From positions 1 to 19,661 of the forward strand of contig JAQTSP010000014.1 in the NCBI GenBank assembly GCA_028711205.1: DNA of 19,661 nt, in the 5' to 3' direction. Positions 15,291 through 19,661 of this stretch are shown here, piece by piece. Position 1 is the first letter of the stretch. Every line of letters begins with the position of its first letter. The notes beneath the pieces were generated by a model. The model had not been told where the DNA came from. It made no database searches and saw nothing but the letters and a program-made list of their open reading frames with translations. A program made the position numbers and the translations under genes. Source of the stretch: Eubacteriales bacterium. GTDB taxonomy: Bacteria; Bacillota; Clostridia; Christensenellales; SZUA-584.

Positions 15291-15320
15291 ATTATATTCC
15301 GTGTTATACCAATATGCAAA
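15291..15320 (-). promoter_or_regulatory. Possible promoter of glmM-glmS
   Basis: Minus strand: TTTGCA (15320-15315), 18-nt spacer, perfect TATAAT (15296-15291). It falls between trxB and glmM and overlaps an inverted repeat, TATACCA (15305-15311) with TGGTATA (15322-15328), which could be an operator. The -35 is weak. Confidence 0.45.
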
Positions 15321-15331
15321 CTGGTATAGTC

Positions 15332-16246
15332 CTATTCCTTTTCTCTTATGTACGCCTGCGCCGAATAGACCGCGACCGCGCCGTCAGAAGCGGCCGTGAC
15401 GACCTGTCGAAGCGGCTTTGCCACAATATCGCCTGCCGCGAAAACGCCGGGCAGGCTCGTTCTCATACGCTCATCGGCGATGATATACCCCGCCGCGTCC
15501 GTCGCGATCATGTCTTTGACTTCTTCCGTTTCCGGCATCGTGCCGATCGCGACAAACACGCCCGACACGGCGATGTCGCTCATCTTGTCCGTCTTCTTGT
15601 TTTTGAGACGCACCGCTTTGACAGAAGAATCCCCGACGATGCTGTCGACGACGCTGTCCCAGACAAACGTGATCTTTTCGTTTTCCGCCGCCGCTTTTTG
15701 CAGCGCCTTTTGCCCGCGAAGCTCATCGCGCCTGTGCACGACATACACACGGCTCGCAAAATTGGCCAGATACAGCGCGTCTTCAAGCGCGGTATCTCCG
15801 CCGCCGATCACAGCCACATCCTTGCCCTTAAAGAAAGCCCCGTCGCATGTAGCGCAGTAGGACACGCCGGCACCGACAAGCTTCTTTTCCGAAGACAGCC
15901 CGAGCGACCTGTATTTCGCGCCCATCGCAAGCACGACGGTTTTGGCTTTGAATATCTTATCGGCCGTTACGATCTTTTTTTCGCCGCTTTCAAGATCGTA
16001 TCCGGTCACATCCGCTATCTCAATGACGGCGCCGTGGCGCTCCGCCTGCTCCTTAAACTTAAGCCCCAAGTCAACGCCCGCCACACCTTCCGGGAAACCC
16101 GGATAGTTCTCGACGATATGCGCCCTCGCGATCTGGCCGCCGGCAAAAATCCTCTCTATGATAAGCGCCGACAGCCCCGCTCTCGCGGCATAGACGCCCG
16201 CCGACAGCCCCGCGGGTCCCGCGCCGACAATGATGATATCATACAT
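15332..16246 (-). CDS. trxB: Thioredoxin reductase
   Basis: 304 residues, normal length. FAD motif VGAGPAGLSAGVYAARAG (7-24), redox-active pair Cys131/Cys134 in SYCATCDGAF, pyridine nucleotide motif VIGGGDTALEDALYL (146-160) and HRRDELRG (171-178), which favours NADPH, and the C-terminal FAD motif GVFAAGDI. It reduces thioredoxin with NADPH in the cytoplasm. AAAGGAG lies 7 nt before the ATG at 16246. No thioredoxin gene is in the window. The leader is about 110 nt long if the promoter at 16363-16391 is right. Confidence 0.97.
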   Translation of the reverse strand: MYDIIIVGAGPAGLSAGVYAARAGLSALIIERIFAGGQIARAHIVENYPGFPEGVAGVDLGLKFKEQAERHGAVIEIADVTGYDLESGEKKIVTADKIFKAKTVVLAMGAKYRSLGLSSEKKLVGAGVSYCATCDGAFFKGKDVAVIGGGDTALEDALYLANFASRVYVVHRRDELRGQKALQKAAAENEKITFVWDSVVDSIVGDSSVKAVRLKNKKTDKMSDIAVSGVFVAIGTMPETEEVKDMIATDAAGYIIADERMRTSLPGVFAAGDIVAKPLRQVVTAASDGAVAVYSAQAYIREKE

Positions 16247-16332
16247 ACATAATCTCCTTTTCTGGTGTTTCCAGCACTAATAATAACCTATTTAATCCAA
16301 AAAAACAAACGGGCTTTAGCTATGTTTTAAAA

Positions 16333-16347
16333 TTATTCATATTATAA
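16333..16347 (-). promoter_or_regulatory. Weak PerR-box-like sequence upstream of trxB
   Basis: On the minus strand the 15-mer TTATAATATGAATAA matches 11 of the 14 defined positions of the PerR/Fur-type box TTATAATNATTATAA; the first half is perfect, the second is not. In such AT-rich DNA this can arise by chance. Confidence 0.2.
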
Positions 16348-16362
16348 CAAAAAACGCTGCGG

Positions 16363-16391
16363 ATTATATTGTTCACTGCAAAATATCTTAA
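16363..16391 (-). promoter_or_regulatory. Probable trxB promoter
   Basis: Minus strand: TTAAGA (16391-16386), 17-nt spacer, perfect TATAAT (16368-16363). A second TATAAT lies at 16346-16341 without a good -35. Predicted leader about 110 nt. Confidence 0.5.
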
Positions 16392-16414
16392 CGCCTATTC
16401 GGCGCCCGCAATGT

Positions 16415-17599
16415 TTATTCGAGTTCCTCCCGTAAAACCTCGATGGCTTTTTGTGCCTGTGCGTCCTCATCAAAAGTATAGGCCTCCGGATTATCGAGGA
16501 ATTCCTGCTGTAATTCAACAACATAGTCCGGATAAATACCGTTTCCGTCAATGCTTCTGCCGTTTGGCGTAAAATATTCCGACGTGGTCAGTTTTATACC
16601 GCCGCCGGTCGACGTGATGGGTATGATCACCTGGACAACACCCTTGCCGTATGTCGTTGTACCCACCACTTTGCCATAATCATAATCCTGCACTGCACCC
16701 GCAAATATCTCCGCCGCAGACGCCGTGTTGCCGTTGACGATGAGCGTGATCGCCATGTCAAGGCAATCCGCGTCGCTCAAATACACTTCTCCCTCACCAT
16801 ATTTATCCTTGGTATATACGATCTTTCCTTCGGGCAGCAGTATATCCAAAACAGCCACGACCGTGTCCAGGTATCCGCCCGGATTGTCACGAAGATCGAT
16901 TACGATACCCCTTGTTCCGTTCTGCTCAAAATAATCAACGGCTTTTTTAAACAGTTCTTCGCAGTTTCCGCCAAACTGCACGATCTTCATATAGCCGATC
17001 TCATCATCCAGCATCTCATAGCTTAACATGTCGATCGTAACCACACTGCGCACCATCTCGAATTCAAGCACATCGTCGCCTCTTTTGATGCCTATCGTGA
17101 TGGCCGTCCCTTTTTCTCCGATGCAGAGTACGCTGATCTCCTGCAGCGTTTTATCCGTCACATCAAGGCCGTTGACACTGATGATCAGATCTCCGGCCTC
17201 TATGCCCGCCTCACGGGCGGCGGATCCGTCAAAAAAATACTCCACCATGGCAAGGCCTGTAACTTCGTCAATACTGATGACCATGCCAAGGCCGTAGTAT
17301 TCTCCCGAGGCTTCCTGATTAAACGTCTGGTATTCCTCGGGGGTGTAATAGACGCTGTACGGGTCGTCCAAGGCCGCGACCATCGCTTTCAGCCCTGCAT
17401 ACTGTATCTCCTCCGTATCATAGTCTCTCAGATAATTCTCTTCGATGATCTTCTCGACAGTCATAAACTCGGCAAGCGAAAGCGAATCGTCACTACCTTT
17501 CAGACTCGCGCTGAACGCATATGAAGTCACCACGAATGTTGTGAGAGAAGCGGCAATGCCGACAATGACAGCCAGGAGTACTGCTAATGATCTTTTCAT
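16415..17599 (-). CDS. S41-family C-terminal processing protease (CtpA/Prc type)
   Basis: 394 residues, normal for the family. An N-terminal signal/anchor (about 4-30) exports it. A PDZ domain covers about 100-185 (YYGLGMVISID, AGIEAGDLIISVNG). The S41 protease core has VIDLRDNPGGYLD (233-245), the catalytic Ser294 in NGNTASAAEIFAGA and Lys319 in TTYGKGVVQ, followed by the conserved YFTPNGRSIDGNGIYPDY (342-359). Family members trim or degrade secreted and membrane proteins from their C-termini. GGAGG precedes the ATG. The gene is followed 168 nt later by trxB and preceded by a strong terminator, so it is probably transcribed on its own. Substrates are unknown. Confidence 0.94.
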   Translation of the reverse strand: MKRSLAVLLAVIVGIAASLTTFVVTSYAFSASLKGSDDSLSLAEFMTVEKIIEENYLRDYDTEEIQYAGLKAMVAALDDPYSVYYTPEEYQTFNQEASGEYYGLGMVISIDEVTGLAMVEYFFDGSAAREAGIEAGDLIISVNGLDVTDKTLQEISVLCIGEKGTAITIGIKRGDDVLEFEMVRSVVTIDMLSYEMLDDEIGYMKIVQFGGNCEELFKKAVDYFEQNGTRGIVIDLRDNPGGYLDTVVAVLDILLPEGKIVYTKDKYGEGEVYLSDADCLDMAITLIVNGNTASAAEIFAGAVQDYDYGKVVGTTTYGKGVVQVIIPITSTGGGIKLTTSEYFTPNGRSIDGNGIYPDYVVELQQEFLDNPEAYTFDEDAQAQKAIEVLREELE

Positions 17600-17615
17600 A
17601 TCATACCTCCGAAAA

Positions 17616-17639
17616 ACACATACATATATAAATATGTGT
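17616..17639. repeat. Inverted repeat upstream of the Ctp gene
   Basis: ACACATA (17616-17622) and TATGTGT (17633-17639) pair perfectly around 10 nt, just upstream of the ribosome binding site at about 17608. A minus-strand TATATA -10 candidate lies inside it; an operator or a short leader hairpin is possible. Confidence 0.35.
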
Positions 17640-17661
17640 GCAAATACTTGAAATATTCTGA

Positions 17662-17710
17662 TAAAAATAAAAAGCCTTCTTTGCGCACCACCGGCTGCGC
17701 AAAAGAAGGC
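17662..17710 (-). terminator. Strong intrinsic terminator of the SH3/PG-binding gene
   Basis: Minus strand: a stem of about 14 pairs, GCCTTCTTTTGCGCA with TGCGCAAAGAAGGC (one bulged base), an 8-nt loop, then TTTTTATTTTTA. It lies 12 nt after the stop codon at 17723. Confidence 0.92.
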
Positions 17711-17722
17711 GTACTTTTTGTA

Positions 17723-18898
17723 TCAATGTGCCGCGTTATAAGCGTATTGTACACACGCCTGATGACGCGGGCATTCCGCGCTTGTTTCGTGCACCTTCGA
17801 GTCGTTAAAGTGTATGCAGAAATGCCCAGGGAAGTTATTACCGGCTATCACATCGACCATATGCGGCATGCCGTGCTGCGACGCCGCATAAGTCACGCCG
17901 TTTGACAAGGTGACCCATATCGCACGCCGGTTCCACGACCATTCGCCGCCAAAGATCTCAAGCATGATCGCGGTATCCGCCGCCGTATACGGTTCACAGT
18001 CCGCATGATACCATCCGCCGAAGCGATATGCGGTATACTGCAGACCGGTTTTTACATCCGTAACAAGCGCGGTCGTGCCTTTTTTCCACTGCTTATCGAT
18101 CTCGTCCCATGTCGAGAGCTTCACCTCTCCCGTGATGCCAAACATCTCCGCCACTGTCGTGCTGATGCCGTTGTCACTGAACAGCATCGCGTATGTCTCC
18201 GGGCCGACAATGCCGTCTGCAGCAAGCCCCGCTTTTCTCTGAAACGCTTTCACTGCGCCTTCGGTGACTTCGCCGAAATAACCCGTCGCCGGGGCGATCA
18301 TAAAGTTTCTGCTGCGCAGTTCCTGCTGTATATTTCTCACCTCCGCACCTGACATGCCAATTTTTATCATAGTGCCCGGCTGTTCCGCATTGCTTATTTT
18401 GATATAATCTTTATGGACATATCCGTTAATGACTTCTATCGTGCCGTTTTCATTCGTCTCCTCGATCTCGACATAATACCAGTCTCCGGTCATATTCAAT
18501 ATCTTCAGGCCTGTCCCTTCGCTGAGATCCCTGATGATGGTGCTGTACAGCCCCGGGTTTTGCCGAAGGTGCAGGCCCCCTTCAATTACATTCGCGACCA
18601 AATAGTCTTTTGACGGCAAAAACACATATTCTGCGCTGACGTATCCTCTATAATTGCCGTATATGATCCTGTACCAGCCTTCTCCTTCTTCGCAGTATAC
18701 GCCGATCCTCGTTCCGTCGTCAAGCTGTGTAATAACGGGCGAATCCGTGGTCGGGCGCAGCCTCATGTTGACGTCGTCACCCATAATCGTCGCGTCCTCA
18801 AAATAAGGCGTGGCGCCAGCGGACGCAGCCGGAATAAAAAAGTAAATACAAAGGATGGCTGCAATAAAAATACTGATTTTCTTCTTTTTAAAATACAC
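17723..18898 (-). CDS. Secreted SH3 / peptidoglycan-binding protein with unassigned C-terminal domain
   Basis: 391 residues with a GTG start at 18898 (GGGGTG about 9 nt upstream) and a clear signal peptide at 1-28 ending ASAGA. Two bacterial SH3 domains follow at about 35-93 (VNMRLRPTTDSPVI, GYVSAEYV) and 98-167 (LHLRQNPGLYSTII, GYVHKDYI), then a PG_binding_1 domain at about 180-240 (VRNIQQELRSRNF, GYFGEVTEGAVKAFQ, DGIVGPET). The last 130 residues hold dense conserved-looking His/Cys/Trp motifs: YHADCEPYTAADTA (297-310), GGEWSWNRRAIWV, GMPHM, NNFPGHFCIHF (354-364) and CPRHQACV (376-383). I do not recognise that domain; its HxDC and HFCIHF motifs suggest a metal-binding or hydrolytic wall-related function. 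The gene has its own promoter and terminator. Confidence 0.88.
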   Translation of the reverse strand: MYFKKKKISIFIAAILCIYFFIPAASAGATPYFEDATIMGDDVNMRLRPTTDSPVITQLDDGTRIGVYCEEGEGWYRIIYGNYRGYVSAEYVFLPSKDYLVANVIEGGLHLRQNPGLYSTIIRDLSEGTGLKILNMTGDWYYVEIEETNENGTIEVINGYVHKDYIKISNAEQPGTMIKIGMSGAEVRNIQQELRSRNFMIAPATGYFGEVTEGAVKAFQRKAGLAADGIVGPETYAMLFSDNGISTTVAEMFGITGEVKLSTWDEIDKQWKKGTTALVTDVKTGLQYTAYRFGGWYHADCEPYTAADTAIMLEIFGGEWSWNRRAIWVTLSNGVTYAASQHGMPHMVDVIAGNNFPGHFCIHFNDSKVHETSAECPRHQACVQYAYNAAH

Positions 18899-18929
18899 CC
18901 GACATCACACCCCGCATATATCTTTTCAC

Positions 18930-18958
18930 ATTATACACCCTGCCTTTAGCCATGTCAA
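18930..18958 (-). promoter_or_regulatory. Perfect-consensus promoter of the SH3/PG-binding gene
   Basis: Minus strand: TTGACA (18958-18953), 17-nt spacer, TATAAT (18935-18930). Both hexamers and spacing match the sigma-A consensus exactly. Predicted 5' leader about 25 nt to the GTG, which supports that start. Strong housekeeping expression is expected. Confidence 0.88.
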
Positions 18959-19107
18959 AACAGGGAACTGTTTCTTTTTTATTGTCTGATGCTGTCTTTT
19001 TTTGGGCTGTTTACAACACGCTTTTTAATCGTCCAAAGCAACATATACGCCTGCATAAAAGAATAATTCGGTTGTACGATATCACGAAGAGATATAATAA
19101 AAAAACA

Positions 19108-19136
19108 TTGGCACATACGTATTATTGTGGTATAAT
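19108..19136 (+). promoter_or_regulatory. Promoter of the tRNA-Thr/tRNA-Pro unit
   Basis: TTGGCA (19108-19113), 17-nt spacer, perfect TATAAT (19131-19136). Predicted start near 19143, leaving a leader of about 40 nt that can form a GTCGGC/GCCGAC hairpin before the first tRNA. Confidence 0.82.
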
Positions 19137-19182
19137 CTCATACTGTCGGCAGCAAGAAATATCGTTGGCCGACGACAACCCC

Positions 19183-19258
19183 GCCAATGTAGCTCAGCTG
19201 GCAGAGCGGCTCATTCGTAATGAGCAGGTCAGCGGTTCGATTCCGCTCATTGGCTCCA
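19183..19258 (+). tRNA. tRNA-Thr, anticodon CGU
   Basis: 76 nt including an encoded CCA. The acceptor stem GCCAATG/CATTGGC pairs fully. The D arm has AGCTCAGCTGGCAGAGC. The anticodon stem GCTCA/TGAGC carries loop TTCGTAA, giving CGT. The T arm has GGTTCGATTCC. It reads ACG threonine codons. Confidence 0.96.
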
Positions 19259-19305
19259 TTTTTTATAGGTTCCCCGAAGGGCCAACGGCTTTTTGGGGCG
19301 TGCTT

Positions 19306-19382
<77 letters not shown>

Positions 19383-19414
19383 TGTATTGTTGACAATTTA
19401 GATGTAAAAAGTGG

Positions 19415-19448
19415 AACAGTCAGGTTTTCAGGCTGTTTTTCTTTTGTA
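19415..19448 (+). terminator. Terminator of the tRNA unit
   Basis: AACAGTC (19415-19421) pairs with GGCTGTT (19431-19437; one G-T), 9-nt loop, followed by TTTCTTTTG. It lies 32 nt after tRNA-Pro. Confidence 0.75.
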
Positions 19449-19535
19449 TCTTACATAATATTCGGTATTACTGTAGATACATATGATATTGGCACAGGAA
19501 GAAAACTCATGATTAAATAATCATCCACCCCTTCA

Positions 19536-19661
19536 TGTACTGTTCCAGAGTTATAGGACAGAGAAAAATACCCCTATCGTAGAATTACTATGATTTATGC
19601 AAACTGACATCGTTTTTCATATGGTGTCAGTTTTGATTTTAGCTGAATACGCTCGAAGTTG
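19536..19661 (-). mobile_element. Right end of an IS3-family (IS150-like) insertion sequence
   Basis: From 19536 the sequence starts TGTACTGTTCC and reaches GGACA at positions 21-25, the pattern of IS150-type terminal inverted repeats (TGTACTG...GGACA). About 35 nt inside it ends a minus-strand frame resembling an IS3-type transposase C-terminus. The other end lies outside the window, so the target duplication cannot be seen. It is inserted about 150 bp after tRNA-Pro. Confidence 0.72.
19595..19661 (-). CDS. IS3-family transposase OrfB, last 21 residues only
   Basis: Minus-strand frame from the window edge to TAA at 19597-19595. The peptide contains NFERIQLKSKLTPYEKR, like the C-terminal YYNxxRIQLKLKxLSPxxYR block of IS3-group transposases (integrase-fold DDE recombinases that copy and paste the element). 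The stop lies 59 bp inside the inverted-repeat end, as usual for the family. A 9-bp perfect inverted repeat (19601-19609 with 19625-19633) overlaps these codons. Only the tail is visible, so intactness of the gene cannot be judged. Confidence 0.7.
   Translation of the reverse strand, partial: NFERIQLKSKLTPYEKRCQFA

Noticed and set aside
18958..18980. Hairpin AAACAG-GGAA-CTGTTT followed by T on the plus strand
   Set aside because: Weak 6-bp stem, no plus-strand transcript expected upstream, and it overlaps the -35 of the SH3/PG-binding gene promoter.

Overview
The window reads as a chromosomal piece of a Gram-positive, probably anaerobic Bacillota (Clostridia-like) genome. The reasons are: Rex redox repressor, YjbQ-family protein, a CoA-disulfide-reductase/rhodanese/TusA/DsrE fusion, VanW-type wall proteins, SH3/peptidoglycan-binding secreted proteins, strong AGGAGG-type ribosome binding sites, TTG/GTG starts and consensus sigma-A promoters. 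Genus cannot be assigned from the sequence alone. Most genes lie on the minus strand; one island (about 7393-11500) lies on the plus strand.

Layout. 1-2900: two paralogous membrane-anchored VanW/PG-binding proteins, the first cut by the window edge. 2949-3972: rex and a YjbQ-family gene, overlapping. 3973-4250: an intergenic region with a GC-rich, foldable block between an apparent plus-strand promoter and a hairpin; candidate small RNA. 4251-6922: a short ferredoxin followed by an 818-residue four-domain sulfur/redox fusion enzyme; a perfect 20-bp tandem duplication sits at their junction. 6923-7392: a gene-free stretch with an inverted repeat and a minus-strand terminator-like hairpin. 7393-8238: a membrane protein with a heme-b-like membrane part and a C-terminal FMN-binding domain. 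8350-11500: an operon of CotH-like kinase, VTC-domain polyphosphate polymerase and a DUF4956-type membrane protein, headed by a consensus promoter overlapped by a 12-bp-arm inverted repeat; the third gene is broken by a perfect 14-bp tandem duplication. 11561-16246: acyl-CoA thioesterase, glmS, glmM, trxB. 16415-18898: an S41 C-terminal-processing protease and an SH3/PG-binding secreted protein. 19183-19382: tRNA-Thr(CGU) and tRNA-Pro(CGG) in one transcription unit. 19536-end: one end of an IS3-family (IS150-like) insertion sequence with the last 21 residues of its transposase.

How the genes may work together. Rex, the ferredoxin, the CoA-disulfide-reductase fusion, the FMN/heme membrane protein and thioredoxin reductase all belong to redox or thiol/sulfur handling, though no shared operator could be shown. 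glmM and glmS make glucosamine precursors for the wall, on which the VanW, SH3/PG-binding and Ctp proteins probably act. The CotH-VTC-DUF4956 module is the least understood system here. The two short out-of-frame tandem duplications, one in it and one in the ferredoxin, are the most striking direct observations; either real slippage mutations or sequence/assembly errors could explain them.
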